Source: Jiangella aurantiaca
GTDB taxonomy: Bacteria; Actinomycetota; Actinomycetes; Jiangellales; Jiangellaceae
Length of the DNA stretch: 64,000 nucleotides
NCBI RefSeq assembly: GCF_004349105.1
Contig: NZ_SMLB01000013.1
Location: forward strand, 1 to 64,000
Direction: 5' to 3'
The notes below the pieces were generated by a model that worked only from the letters and a program-made list of their open reading frames with translations, did no database searches and had not been told where the DNA came from. This document shows, piece by piece, positions 30,001-37,882 of this stretch (position 1 is the stretch's first letter; each line of letters begins with the position of its first letter). Both the position numbers and the translations under genes were made by a program.

Positions 30001-30268
30001 GACGGGGCACGTGGTAGCCCTTCATCGTCCGGTAGCGCGGGAAGACGTCCTTGAAGACGCGCGCCTCGATGTGGTGGGTGCCGGGCATGCCGTTGGCGGT
30101 GGGCGGACCCTCGTAGAAGGTCCACTGCGGACGGCCTTCGCTGTTCTTCACCGTCTGCGCGAACACGTCGTTGTCGCGCCAGAACATGAGGACGTCGTGC
30201 TCCAGCGCCGGCAGGTCGACCTGGGCGGGCACCTCGCGGTAGCCGGTCGGCTCGGTCGCGTCGGTCAT
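27074..30268 (-). CDS. ileS: Isoleucyl-tRNA synthetase
   Basis: 1064-residue class I aminoacyl-tRNA synthetase. The HIGH-type motif is GTHH at 63-66 (PPTANGMPGTHHIEAR), the form found in actinobacterial and eukaryote-like IleRS; the KMSKS counterpart is RMSKHLGN. AGWDCHGLPVE and SPYCPRDETALSSHE are also typical, and an anticodon-binding domain follows. The start is ATG 30268, after a T-box leader whose last hairpin hides the ribosome site. Type-2 IleRS enzymes of this class can be less sensitive to mupirocin; the sequence alone does not show it. Confidence 0.97.
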   Translation of the reverse strand: MTDATEPTGYREVPAQVDLPALEHDVLMFWRDNDVFAQTVKNSEGRPQWTFYEGPPTANGMPGTHHIEARVFKDVFPRYRTMKGYHVPRQAGWDCHGLPVEIAVEKELGFKAKSDIEAYGVAEFNAKCRESVLRHVDAFEQLTERMGYWVDLSQAYRTMDPSYVQSVWWSLKQIFDKGLLVEDYRVSPYCPRDETALSSHELAQGYETVVDPSVYVRFPLTGGPLAGQASLLVWTTTPWTLVSNTAVAAHPDVTYVAARAAGSSETFVVAEPLLASVLGDDAEVVASFTGAEMERWTYQRPFELVEFPDDARHAHMVVVDGYVTTEDGTGLVHQAPAFGADDLRVCRRYDLPVVNPVRSNGTFAEDVPLVGGQFFKHADADLVNDLEHRGVLLKHVPYEHEYPHCWRCHTPLIYYAQPSWYIRTTQVKDALLRENEKTAWYPESIKWGRYGEWLRGNVDWALSRNRYWGTPLPIWRNDEDPTNMVCVGSLAELSELAAQDLSELDPHRPYVDDVTFTLPGVPGTFRREPYVIDVWYDSGSMPFAQVGYPYAPGSAEAFEKSYPAQYICEALDQTRGWFYTLMAIGTLVFDRSSYENVVCLGLILAEDGRRMSKHLGNILEPIPLMDEHGADAVRWFMLASGSPWLPRRVGHAGLQEIVRKVLLTYWNTASFLSLYGRTANWRPGGADVPPVAERPVLDRWALSELHRLVREVDTALDSFDTQTAGARLTAFVDDLSNWYVRRSRRRFWDGDPAALATLHECVETLTRLMAPMVPFVTERVWQDLVAPAVPDAESSVHAATWPEADESLIDDALRAEMSLTRRLVELGRAARAESKVRTRQPLSRALVGARGWETLRSELRAEVADELNVASVLSLAEAGAGEDLVDVSAKANFRSLGKRFAKDTPRVATAVAAADASALAASLKASGRATVEVDGLGVVELAPDDVVVTETPREGWAVAREGETVALDLTLTDALVRAGLVREAVRLVQEARKSSGFEVSDRIELAWSASDQLAAALREHSALLADEVLATAVHDGLDALPGLPEHGDADLGLTFRVRRVDAGA

Positions 30269-30540
30269 CGTCTCTCTCGAATCCTCCGTCGTTCGTCGAC
30301 GGAGGGACGAGGCGGACCCCGCGGTACCACCCTCCTTGGCCCGGCTCCCGGCGGGAGCCGCACCCTCTTCGTTCGCGCGGCCGGTTCTACTGGGCGCCGT
30401 GACGCCGTTCTTCCGGCGGCTCGGGGGTGATCTTCGCCCGCGCCCGTGTCGCCGGGCTCGCACCGTCCCCGGCTCGCTGCTGACCGTCGACGCGGGGTAC
30501 TCGTCCCCGTCCACGCCTGTTCGCGACGCTGCCCAGTGTA
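30269..30540 (-). promoter_or_regulatory. Translational T-box riboswitch leader of ileS
   Basis: On the minus strand the leader contains the hallmark T-box sequence AGGGTGGTACCGCG (30333 to 30320), with TGGT as the tRNA-end-binding bulge; its last base U suits the discriminator A of tRNA-Ile. The candidate specifier codon is ATC (30431-30429), in GCGAAGATCACCCC. Next to the gene, CCTCCGTCG (30305-30297) pairs perfectly with CGACGGAGG (30291-30283), burying the GGAGG ribosome site. There is no terminator, so control is translational, as known for actinobacterial ileS. A TACACT hexamer at 30540-30535 is a possible -10. Confidence 0.93.
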
Positions 30541-30565
30541 CGACGGCGCGGGGTTACTCTGGGGC

Positions 30566-30829
30566 GTGCGCGTGACGATCCGGGTGCGGCCGGGCGCCTC
30601 GCGGACGGCGGTGGGCGGCCGGCACGGCGACGCGCTCGTCGTCGCCGTCCAGGCGCGGCCCGTCGACGGCGCCGCCACCAGGGCCGCCCTCGACGCCGTC
30701 GCCGAAGCCCTGGGAATACGTCGGCGGGAGGTGACGTTGCTCACCGGAAGTACCAGCAAGACCAAGACTGTCGAGGTCCCGGACGCGGCGGCATCTCGCC
30801 TGGCAGATCTCATGCGCGAGGCGGATTGA
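30566..30829 (+). CDS. DUF167 (YggU) family protein
   Basis: 87-residue DUF167 protein, a small alpha/beta fold of unknown function. The typical pattern is present: VRVTIRVRPGASRTAVGG, then VAVQARPVDGAATRAALDAVAEALG and GSTSKTKTVEV. GTG 30566 (or GTG 30572) is the start; no ribosome site precedes it and TTACTCT lies 6-12 bases upstream, so it may be read as a leaderless mRNA. It is divergent from the ileS leader, with less than 30 bases between transcription regions. Its stop overlaps a -35 element for the next gene. Confidence 0.88.
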   Translation: MRVTIRVRPGASRTAVGGRHGDALVVAVQARPVDGAATRAALDAVAEALGIRRREVTLLTGSTSKTKTVEVPDAAASRLADLMREAD

Positions 30830-30854
30830 TGACGGACCGGTCACGATCTATTCT
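30826..30854 (+). promoter_or_regulatory. Predicted sigma-70-type promoter for the dksA-like gene
   Basis: TTGATG (30826-30831) and TATTCT (30849-30854) are separated by 17 bases. The -35 overlaps the DUF167 stop codon. Transcription would begin near 30861, which argues that the true start of the next gene lies downstream (30910 or 30922) rather than at ATG 30829. Confidence 0.6.
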
Positions 30855-30921
30855 CACGGCACCTGGCTCTTGCGCAGGGGTGGGCGGGGCTGACGGGGGA
30901 AATGGAAGGGTGGCGAGGCAG

Positions 30922-31377
30922 ATGGCGGGTGCGAAGGCGAAGGTGGACACCGTGGCCGGAAACAGCAAGGTCGAGGCCGCTGAGGCGGCCGCCCTGGTGG
31001 TCCGCGAGGACGAGGACCCGTGGACCGAAGCCGAGCTCACGGAGGTCCGCGACCTCCTGAAGTCCGACAGCGCGCGGCTGCGTGAAGAGATCTCGGAGGC
31101 CGAGGCCGACATCGCCGACCTGCTGCGCAGCAGCGACACCGGCGGCGAGGACCAGGCCGACACCGGCACCAAGACGTTCGAGCGCGAGCACGAGATGTCG
31201 CTGGCCGCCAGCCACCGCGACATGCTGAACCAGACGGAGCGCGCGCTCGCCCGCATCGAGAACGGCACGTACGGCATCTGCGAGAACTGCGGCAACCCCA
31301 TCGGCAAGGCCCGCCTGCAGGCGTTCCCGCGGGCCACGCTGTGCATGACGTGCAAGCAGAAGCAGGAGCGCCGCTGA
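30922..31377 (+). CDS. DksA/TraR C4-type zinc-finger protein
   Basis: 151-residue DksA/TraR family protein. A helical N-terminal half (WTEAELTEVRDLLKSD...LREEISEAEADIADL) is followed by EREHEMSLAASHRDMLNQTERAL. The C4 zinc finger is CENCGNPI...CMTC at the end, with NGTYGICENCG before it. Such proteins bind the RNA polymerase secondary channel; in actinobacteria their roles vary. ATG 30922 is chosen, with GTG 30910 also possible. An ATG at 30829 would add 31 poorly structured residues and conflicts with the predicted promoter. Confidence 0.88.
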   Translation: MAGAKAKVDTVAGNSKVEAAEAAALVVREDEDPWTEAELTEVRDLLKSDSARLREEISEAEADIADLLRSSDTGGEDQADTGTKTFEREHEMSLAASHRDMLNQTERALARIENGTYGICENCGNPIGKARLQAFPRATLCMTCKQKQERR

Positions 31378-31898
31378 CGGACGGAGGGCGCCGGCGTACC
31401 GGCGTCCTCCTGGCCGTCGCCGCCGCCGTGCTCGCGGCCGACCAGCTGACGAAGATCCTGGCGGTCGCGTTGCTCGATCCGGGCCGGGCGGTCCCCGTCA
31501 TCGGCGAGGTCGTGCAGTTCCGGCTGATCCGCAACCCCGGCGCCGCGTTCAGCCTGGCCACGAACATGACGCCGGTACTGACGGTGGTCGCGATCGTGGT
31601 CGTGCTGGTGATCGTGGCGGTGAGCCGGCGCGTGGCGCACCGGGGCTGGGCGGTGGCGCTCGGCGCGGTGCTGGGCGGTGCGCTCGGCACGGTCACCGAC
31701 CGCGTCTTCCGCATGCCCGGGGCGTTCCGCGGCCACGTCGTCGACTTCGTCGAGCTGCCCAACTGGCCGGTCTTCAACCTCGCCGACTCCGCCATCGTGA
31801 CCGGTGCGATCCTCGTGGCCGTGCTGAGCGTGCGCGGCGTCCCGCACGACGGCGTCCGCCGCGGCTCGGCGTCGCGTGAGGAGGCGGCCGCCGCGTGA
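31374..31898 (+). CDS. lspA: Prolipoprotein signal peptidase LspA
   Basis: Membrane aspartyl protease that removes lipoprotein signal peptides. Key stretches are [28 protein letters not shown] (first catalytic Asp) and [21 protein letters not shown] (second catalytic Asp in NLAD). The usual GNLxDR reads GTVTDR. The start is odd: no ATG/GTG has a ribosome site, but CTG at 31374 overlaps the previous stop (CTGA) and has AGGAG 5-6 bases upstream. In-frame GTGs at 31341 and 31350, inside the upstream gene, are alternatives. About 174 residues from the CTG, normal for the family. Confidence 0.92.
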   Translation: MTDGGRRRTGVLLAVAAAVLAADQLTKILAVALLDPGRAVPVIGEVVQFRLIRNPGAAFSLATNMTPVLTVVAIVVVLVIVAVSRRVAHRGWAVALGAVLGGALGTVTDRVFRMPGAFRGHVVDFVELPNWPVFNLADSAIVTGAILVAVLSVRGVPHDGVRRGSASREEAAAA

Positions 31899-32818
31899 GC
31901 GAGCACCGCAGCCTCCCCGTCCCCGACGGCCTGGAGGGCGAGCGCCTGGACGCCGCCCTGGCCCGGCTGTTCGGCTTCTCTCGCAGCAAGGCCGCCGCGC
32001 TGGTCGAGGACGGCCACGTCGTCGTCGACGGCGACGTCGCGCTGAAGTCGACCCGCGTGCGCGGCGGCTCGTGGCTCGAGGTCGAGATCCCGGCGCCGCC
32101 CGCGCCCGTCCAGGTCGTCCCGGAGCGGGTCGAGGGCATGCGCATCGTCCACGACGATCCAGACGTCGTCGTGGTCGACAAGCCGGTCGGCGTCGCGGCG
32201 CACCCCAGCCCCGGCTGGGCCGGCCCCACCGTCGTCGGCGGCCTGGCCGGCACCGGGTTCCGCATCTCCACCAGCGGCGCGGCCGAGCGGCAGGGCGTCG
32301 TCCACCGTCTCGACGTCGGCACCAGCGGGCTGATGGTGGTGGCGAAGTCCGAGCGCGCCTACACGTCACTGAAGCGGCAGTTCAAGGAGCGCACGGTCGA
32401 CAAGGTCTACCACGCGCTGGTCCAGGGCCACCCGGACCCGTCCCGCGGCACGGTCGACGCGCCGATCGACCGCCACCCGCACCACGACTACAAGTGGGCC
32501 ATCGTCGCCGGCGGCAAACCCAGCGTCACGCACTACGAGACGCTGGAGGCGTTCCCGGCCGCCAGCCTGCTGGAGATCCACCTGGAGACCGGGCGGACGC
32601 ACCAGATCAGGGTGCACCTCAGCGCCCTGCGGCACCCGTGCGTCGGCGACCTCACGTACGGCGCCGACCCGGCGCTGGCCGCCCGGCTCGGGCTGACCCG
32701 CCAGTGGCTGCACGCGATGCGCCTGGGCTTCGAGCATCCGGGGACGGGGGAGTGGGTCGAGTTCTCCTCGACCTACCCCGACGACCTCCAGCACGCCCTG
32801 GACCAGCTGCGTCCGTGA
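31895..32818 (+). CDS. RluA/RluD family 23S rRNA pseudouridine synthase
   Basis: 307-residue pseudouridine synthase. An N-terminal S4 RNA-binding domain ([25 protein letters not shown]) leads to the catalytic domain with [16 protein letters not shown]; Asp140 is the catalytic residue. [13 protein letters not shown] and [10 protein letters not shown] are also typical of the RluD-like branch that modifies 23S rRNA. GTG 31895 overlaps the lspA stop, a pairing common in bacteria. It is convergent with the next gene. Confidence 0.95.
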   Translation: MSEHRSLPVPDGLEGERLDAALARLFGFSRSKAAALVEDGHVVVDGDVALKSTRVRGGSWLEVEIPAPPAPVQVVPERVEGMRIVHDDPDVVVVDKPVGVAAHPSPGWAGPTVVGGLAGTGFRISTSGAAERQGVVHRLDVGTSGLMVVAKSERAYTSLKRQFKERTVDKVYHALVQGHPDPSRGTVDAPIDRHPHHDYKWAIVAGGKPSVTHYETLEAFPAASLLEIHLETGRTHQIRVHLSALRHPCVGDLTYGADPALAARLGLTRQWLHAMRLGFEHPGTGEWVEFSSTYPDDLQHALDQLRP

Positions 32819-32824
32819 CCCCGG

Positions 32825-34219
32825 CTATCCGGCGGGCCGGATGTTCTGGTTGACGCGGAACAGGTTGCCCGGGTCGTACAGCGCCTTGACGCGGGCCAGC
32901 CGCTCGTAGTTGCCCCGGTAGCTGGCCCGGACCCGCTCCTGGCCCTCGTCCATCATCATGTTCACGTACGCCCCGCCGGCCGAGTACGGATGCAGCGCGT
33001 CGAAGTAGTCGACCGACCACGAGCTGATGGGGTCGACGTTGGCCGGGTCGGCGTCCACGCCGGCGAAGACGGAGCCCCAGAGCGCGTCCCGGTAGCTCCA
33101 TGCGGTGTCGGTGGGACCGTGATCGTGGGCCGCGCCGTCGATCGGATACAGGTGCATCGTCGACTTCCAGGTGGGCAGCCGGGCGCCGAAGTCGGCATGG
33201 ATCGCCACGGCCTCGTCCGGGATCTCCTTCACGAAGTCCGCCCGCCAGTACCACTGGTCGCCCGGCGGGTACAGGCCGTCGAACGCGCTCTGCAGCGCCG
33301 GGTGCGGCATCGGCGCCGGCGCGTGCAGGAGCGGTTCGGGCAGCGCGGCCAGCAGCGGCGCCATGTCGGCGGCGGCCTGTTCGGGGGATCCGACGTGGCA
33401 CCAGACGACGCCGCAGATCGTGCGCAGATGCAGCTCATCGGGGAACGGCGGCGCCGGTGGCACGGAGCCCACGAGGAAGAACCCGTTCAGCTCCCGCGGC
33501 GCCGCGGGCAGGAAGTCGCGGTAGGCCGACAGCACCTCGGCGGTCTGCTCGACCGGCCAGAACGTCGGGCCGGCGACGACGGTGTCGAGCTCGTGCAGCC
33601 GGAACAGGAACGACGTCACGACGCCGAAGTTGCCGCCGCCCCCGCGGACGGCCCAGAAGAGGTCGGGGTGCTCGGCGGCGCTGGCCGAGACGCGCTCGCC
33701 ATCGGCCAGCACCATCTCGACCTCGAGCAGGTTGTCGATGGTCAAGCCGAACGCGCGGGTCAGGTGCCCGAGGCCGCCGCCGAGCGTGAGGCCGCCGACG
33801 CCGGTCGTCGAGATGATCCCACTTGGCGTGGCCAGGCCGTACGCGTTCGTCGCGCGGTCGACCTCGCCCCACGTGCAGCCGCCGCCGACGCGCACCGTCC
33901 GGGCGTCGGCGTCGACGGTGATGTCGCGCAGGTCGCCGAGGTCGACGACGACGCCATCGTCGCAGACCCCCAGGCCGGCCCCGTTGTGGCCGCCTCCGCG
34001 CACCGCGAGGAGTAGCTCGTGGTCGCGCGCGAAGCCGACGACCCGCGCGACGTCGTCGGCGTCGGCGCACCGGGCGATCAGCGCCGGGCGCCGGTCGATC
34101 ATGGCGTTGTAGACCTTGCGTGCCTCGTCGTAGCCGGCGTCCTCCGGCCCGGTCAGCCGTCCGCGGACGCCGGTCAGCTCGCGGCGCGCGGCGCGCCCCG
34201 TCTCGATGGCGGTGCTCAT
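32825..34219 (-). CDS. FAD-binding oxidoreductase (BBE/PCMH type)
   Basis: 464-residue flavin oxidase of the berberine-bridge-enzyme-like group. The PCMH FAD-binding domain has VRGGGHNGAGLGVCDDG, with His78 as the probable covalent FAD attachment, GGGCTWGEVDRATNAYGLATP and GVGGLTLGGGLGHLTRAFGLT. The C-terminal BBE motif is YRGNYERLARVKALYDPGNLFRVNQNI. Substrate cannot be told; relatives oxidise sugars, alkaloids and polyketides. It is divergent from a large SARP-type regulator (130 bases apart), a likely regulator-target pair. Confidence 0.92.
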   Translation of the reverse strand: MSTAIETGRAARRELTGVRGRLTGPEDAGYDEARKVYNAMIDRRPALIARCADADDVARVVGFARDHELLLAVRGGGHNGAGLGVCDDGVVVDLGDLRDITVDADARTVRVGGGCTWGEVDRATNAYGLATPSGIISTTGVGGLTLGGGLGHLTRAFGLTIDNLLEVEMVLADGERVSASAAEHPDLFWAVRGGGGNFGVVTSFLFRLHELDTVVAGPTFWPVEQTAEVLSAYRDFLPAAPRELNGFFLVGSVPPAPPFPDELHLRTICGVVWCHVGSPEQAAADMAPLLAALPEPLLHAPAPMPHPALQSAFDGLYPPGDQWYWRADFVKEIPDEAVAIHADFGARLPTWKSTMHLYPIDGAAHDHGPTDTAWSYRDALWGSVFAGVDADPANVDPISSWSVDYFDALHPYSAGGAYVNMMMDEGQERVRASYRGNYERLARVKALYDPGNLFRVNQNIRPAG

Positions 34220-34349
34220 GGTTCCCCCCCGTGATCGGTGGTTCTGACGCCCGAGAGGTTTCCACGGCCCGTTGCGGTGTCGTTGCGGTCCGCGCCTCTT
34301 CGGCCCGGATCACGCCCTTGACCTGCGCGCCCATGAGGAGTACGACCGG

Positions 34350-37300
34350 GTGACATGGGGGGTGGACGCCGCGGACGGTGCTGAGCTGCAGGTGCGCCTG
34401 ACCGGCGAGCTGACCGTGGTGCGCGCGGGCCGCGTGCTGGCCGCCGGCGAGGTGGCCGACCGCAAGGGCCGGACCCTGCTGGCTCTGCTGGCCGTCGCGG
34501 GCGGCCGGCTGGTCCCGGTGGACCGGATCGTCGAGGCACTGTGGGGAGAACAGGGACCGCGGCGGCCCGCGGCGAGCGTGGCCACTCTGGTGAGCCGGTT
34601 GCGCGCCGCCCTAGGCCCGGACGTGGTGACCGGCGGCCGGTCCGGCTACCGCCTCGGCGACGGCACGCAGGTCGACCTGCACCGGGCGGCGGAGCTGGTC
34701 GCCGAGGCCGAGATCCGGCTGGCGAACGCGGAACCGGCGATCGCCCTGGCCGCTGCCCAGGCCGCGCTGGACCTCGTCGGGTCCGCACCACTGCTGGCGG
34801 ACGAGGGCGACGCACCCTGGGCCGGGGAGGGCCGGCGGCGCCAGGCGGACGTGGTCGGGCGGGCACGCGCGGTCGCGGCCGAGGCGGGGCTGCGGACGGG
34901 GGACGTCGGGGTGTCGCTCGCTGCGGCCGAGGCGGCGGCCGCTGCCGAGCCGCTCGACGAGCGGCCGGCCCGCGCCCTGATGCGGGCCTACGACGCTGTC
35001 GGCGAGCCGGCCCGGGCCCTTGCGGTGTTCGAGCGGCTGCGCGCCGGGCTCGCCGCCGAGCTGGGCATCGACCCGGCGCCGTCGACGCGGGAACTGCACG
35101 TGGCGATCCTGCGCCAGCAGGCCGTACCGGCGACGGCGCCGCCACCGGAGACGGAACGCGTCCCGGGCGGCGAGCGGCTGGCCGGGCGGGAACCCGAGCT
35201 CACGCGGCTCGCGCTTCGATGGGAGCAGGCGGTCGCGGGCGACGGTGCGCTGGTGCTGCTCGCCGGCGCCGCGGGGATCGGGAAGACGGCGCTGGCCGAC
35301 GAGACCGCGCGGATCGCCCGGCGGACCGGGGGCCGAACGCTCGAGGCGCGCTGCTACGACGCGGAGCGCTCGTTGTTCCTGCAGCCGGTGGCCGAGGCAC
35401 TGGGCCGGCTGGTCACCCGGCTGCCGGCGCCGGTACTGCGGCAGGCCGCCGGCGACCGGGCCGACGCGCTCGCCGCGCTGGTGCCCGAGGTGGCGTCGCT
35501 GCTTGGCGAGCCGGCGCCGGAGCGGCGCAGCGCGGCGGCCGAGCGGCGCCGGGTCTACGACGCGGTGGTCGTGTTCCTGCGCCGGCTGGCCGTCCAGCAG
35601 CCCGTCCTTCTCGTCGTGGACGACCTGCACAACGCCGGGGTGGCCACCGTCGAACTACTGCACTATCTCGGCCGGCACACGCCCGGTGGCCGCCTGCTGG
35701 TGGTCGCGACGGTCCGCGCCGAGGAGGGCGAGCGGGTCCTGGCCACGCTGGCCGGCGTCTCCGAACGCCTCGAGGTCGGCCCGCTCGACGAGCAGGCGAT
35801 CTCGCGGCTGGCGGCCGAGGCCGGCCAGGAGACACACGGAGCCGAGATCGCCCGGCGCACGCGCGGGCACACGCTGTTCGTGGTCGAGACGCTGCGCGCC
35901 CTCGCCGCCGGCGACGAGGGCATCCCGGACTCGCTCCGTGCCAGCGTCATGGCCCGGGTGCGGCGGGCCGGCGCGCAGGCCGAGGAACTGCTGCACGCCG
36001 CCGCGGTGCTCGGCTCGTCGTTTACGCCGATGACGCTGGCCGGCCTGCTCGACCTCAGCGCCCAGGAGGCCGCGCGGCGCTGTCACCGGATCCTGCCCAC
36101 CCGGCTGCTCGTGGTGGCCGGCCGCTCGTACGAGTTCGAGAACGACCTGGTCCAGGAGACGCTCTACGCCGCGACCCCACAGCCGGTCCGGGAGGCGTAC
36201 CACCTGCGCGCCGCGGACGTCCTGGCCGCCAACCCGGAGGCGGTCGGCCGGCACGCCGCGGCCGCGGGTGACTGGGCCCGCGCCGGACGGGGGTGGCTGG
36301 CCGCCGGGGAGCAGGCCCTGCGCAGGTACGCCGTCGGGGACGCCGAGGCGTTGCTGGGTCAGGCCATCGGGGCGGCCCGCCGCTGCGGGGACGTCGAGCT
36401 CGAAGGGCGGTCGCACCTGGCCAGGGGCCGGGCGCGGGAGGCGATGTACCGGTACGACGGGGCGGTGTCCGACCACGTGGAGGCGCTCCGGGCGGCGCGG
36501 GCCGCCGGTGAGCAGGGGCTGGAGATGCGTGCCCTGCGCCAGCTGGGCGGCCCGGCCTGGGCCGGTGGCGGGCGGCCGGTCGCCGCGGGGACGATCCACC
36601 TCGAGGAGAGCCTGCGGCTGGCCCAGCTGCTGGGCGACCGACCGGCGGAGTCGGAGCTGCTGGCCTGGCTCTCGGTGCTCTCTGCCAGCCGGCTGCGGTT
36701 CGACGACGCCCTCGCGTACGGGCGGCGGGCGCTGGCGCTGGCCCGGGACATCGGCGACGACGACACCCTGGCCGTGGCGCTCGACGGTGTGAAGACCGCC
36801 TACGCCTACTTGGGCGAGGTGCACGAGCTGCGCGCCGTGTTGGACGAGCTCGAGCCGCTGTGCCGCAGGTCCGGCGACCTCTGGCTGTTGCAGTGGTGCC
36901 TGTTCGAGTCCGCCTTCCCCTCGATCGCCCGAGGGGACTGGGACCGCGCCACGGCGCGCGTCGAGGAGGCTCTGGCCGTCAACCGTCGCAGCGGGTACAG
37001 CGGCTACGAGTCCTGGTACGTGTCCAACCTCGGCTGGATCGCGCGGCTGCGGGGCCGGTACGACGACGCCGTCCGGCACGGCCGCCGGTCTCTGACGCTG
37101 CAGGCGCACGCGTGGTTCAGCGCATCGAGCCTGGCCGCCTACGCCACCACGCTGCTCGAGCTGGGGGAGTCCGGGCAGGCCGTCGCCCTGCTGGAGCGAG
37201 GGCTGGCCGTGGCCGGCCGGCACCGTACCGAGGCCTACCGGCTGCCCTGCCTGGCGGCCCTGGCCGGGGCCACGGACTCGCGGGAGCTGCTCGACGAGGC

Positions 37301-37535
37301 GGACGCGATGGTGCGGGCCATAGGCGCGCCGCCCGGGTCGGCCTGGCTGTACGGCGCCGACACCTACGTGGCGGTCGCCCGCGCCTGGCTCCGGCGCGGC
37401 GACCCGCGTGCGGCGGCCCAGGTGCTCGCGCCGCTGCTGGCCGCGTCGGAGCGGACGGGCTGGACCGCCCCGCTGGAGGCGGTCCGCCAGGTCGCGGCCG
37501 CCTGCCAGGAGGCGCTCCCGCCCCACCCGCGTTGA
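34350..37535 (+). CDS. SARP/AfsR-like regulator with AAA ATPase and TPR domains
   Basis: 1061-residue regulator. An N-terminal OmpR-type winged helix (about 10-95, LLAVAGGRLVPVDRIVEALWG...VSRLRAALG) is followed by a bacterial transcriptional activation domain (about 100-255). An ATPase comes next, with P-loop GAAGIGKTAL (Lys312) and Walker B LLVVDDLH. The C-terminal 450 residues are TPR-like helical repeats. Such SARPs activate secondary-metabolism or adjacent catabolic genes. GTG 34350 has GAGGAG 9 bases upstream. The stop codon lies inside the left arm of a 20-bp inverted repeat. Confidence 0.93.
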   Translation: MTWGVDAADGAELQVRLTGELTVVRAGRVLAAGEVADRKGRTLLALLAVAGGRLVPVDRIVEALWGEQGPRRPAASVATLVSRLRAALGPDVVTGGRSGYRLGDGTQVDLHRAAELVAEAEIRLANAEPAIALAAAQAALDLVGSAPLLADEGDAPWAGEGRRRQADVVGRARAVAAEAGLRTGDVGVSLAAAEAAAAAEPLDERPARALMRAYDAVGEPARALAVFERLRAGLAAELGIDPAPSTRELHVAILRQQAVPATAPPPETERVPGGERLAGREPELTRLALRWEQAVAGDGALVLLAGAAGIGKTALADETARIARRTGGRTLEARCYDAERSLFLQPVAEALGRLVTRLPAPVLRQAAGDRADALAALVPEVASLLGEPAPERRSAAAERRRVYDAVVVFLRRLAVQQPVLLVVDDLHNAGVATVELLHYLGRHTPGGRLLVVATVRAEEGERVLATLAGVSERLEVGPLDEQAISRLAAEAGQETHGAEIARRTRGHTLFVVETLRALAAGDEGIPDSLRASVMARVRRAGAQAEELLHAAAVLGSSFTPMTLAGLLDLSAQEAARRCHRILPTRLLVVAGRSYEFENDLVQETLYAATPQPVREAYHLRAADVLAANPEAVGRHAAAAGDWARAGRGWLAAGEQALRRYAVGDAEALLGQAIGAARRCGDVELEGRSHLARGRAREAMYRYDGAVSDHVEALRAARAAGEQGLEMRALRQLGGPAWAGGGRPVAAGTIHLEESLRLAQLLGDRPAESELLAWLSVLSASRLRFDDALAYGRRALALARDIGDDDTLAVALDGVKTAYAYLGEVHELRAVLDELEPLCRRSGDLWLLQWCLFESAFPSIARGDWDRATARVEEALAVNRRSGYSGYESWYVSNLGWIARLRGRYDDAVRHGRRSLTLQAHAWFSASSLAAYATTLLELGESGQAVALLERGLAVAGRHRTEAYRLPCLAALAGATDSRELLDEADAMVRAIGAPPGSAWLYGADTYVAVARAWLRRGDPRAAAQVLAPLLAASERTGWTAPLEAVRQVAAACQEALPPHPR

Positions 37536-37602
37536 TCTTGGAGTTGTTCGTCAATTGGGGGGTGAAATGTCCGATAGATGGCCGAACAACTCCAAGATCA
37601 AC
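37531..37602. repeat. Palindromic repeat E2 (20-bp arms)
   Basis: gttgatcttggagttgttcg (37531-37550) and its exact reverse complement (37583-37602) flank a 32-base spacer. The left arm contains the stop codon of the SARP gene. The arm matches that of the repeat at 57106 in 15 of 19 positions. It could act as a terminator for the SARP gene, but the lack of a T-run and the relation to other elements suggest a dispersed palindromic family. Confidence 0.9.
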
Positions 37603-37882
37603 ACTGGCTGGGTGATCTGATCACCCCGAAAGCCGTCTCGCGATGTGAACAGGCCGGTCCGGTTCGTGGACAGGCTGCGGGGCGCGCCGGTACCGTCGCC
37701 GTCATGCGCACGTATCTCGCCTTTATGGAGCCGGCCCGGGTGGCCGGCCGCGTCGAGGCGTAGCGCGGCCTTCCTCCGAGTCGGCTCACGAGGCTTCAGG
37801 CATCGGCCTGGGGCCTCTCGTCATGTGGCCTGAGCGGCCGGCGCACTGAGATGAACGGCCGCTCCCGGAACAGGAGCATCCC
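37536..37882. other. Intergenic region between the SARP gene and the chorismate mutase gene
   Basis: 347 bases. It holds most of palindrome E2, the 17-bp palindrome at 37610-37626, and no convincing gene. A 19-codon open frame at 37704-37763 has no ribosome site. A weak inverted repeat (acgaggc...gcctctcgt, about 37788-37824) lies before the next gene. No clear promoter hexamers were found. Confidence 0.6.
37610..37626. promoter_or_regulatory. Perfect 17-bp palindrome, possible operator
   Basis: GGGTGATC-T-GATCACCC is a perfect dyad with a one-base centre, eight bases after repeat E2. The size fits a dimeric repressor operator, but the next gene starts 257 bases away and no promoter is seen, so this is uncertain. 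Confidence 0.4.

Noticed and set aside
34541-36271. A 576-codon frame inside the SARP gene on the same strand
   Set aside because: Gly/Arg-rich shadow of the regulator in another frame, with no family resemblance.
37704-37763. 19-codon open frame MRTYLAFMEPARVAGRVEA before the chorismate mutase gene, as a possible leader peptide
   Set aside because: No ribosome site, only one Tyr and one Phe, and no attenuator-like alternative hairpins could be drawn with confidence.
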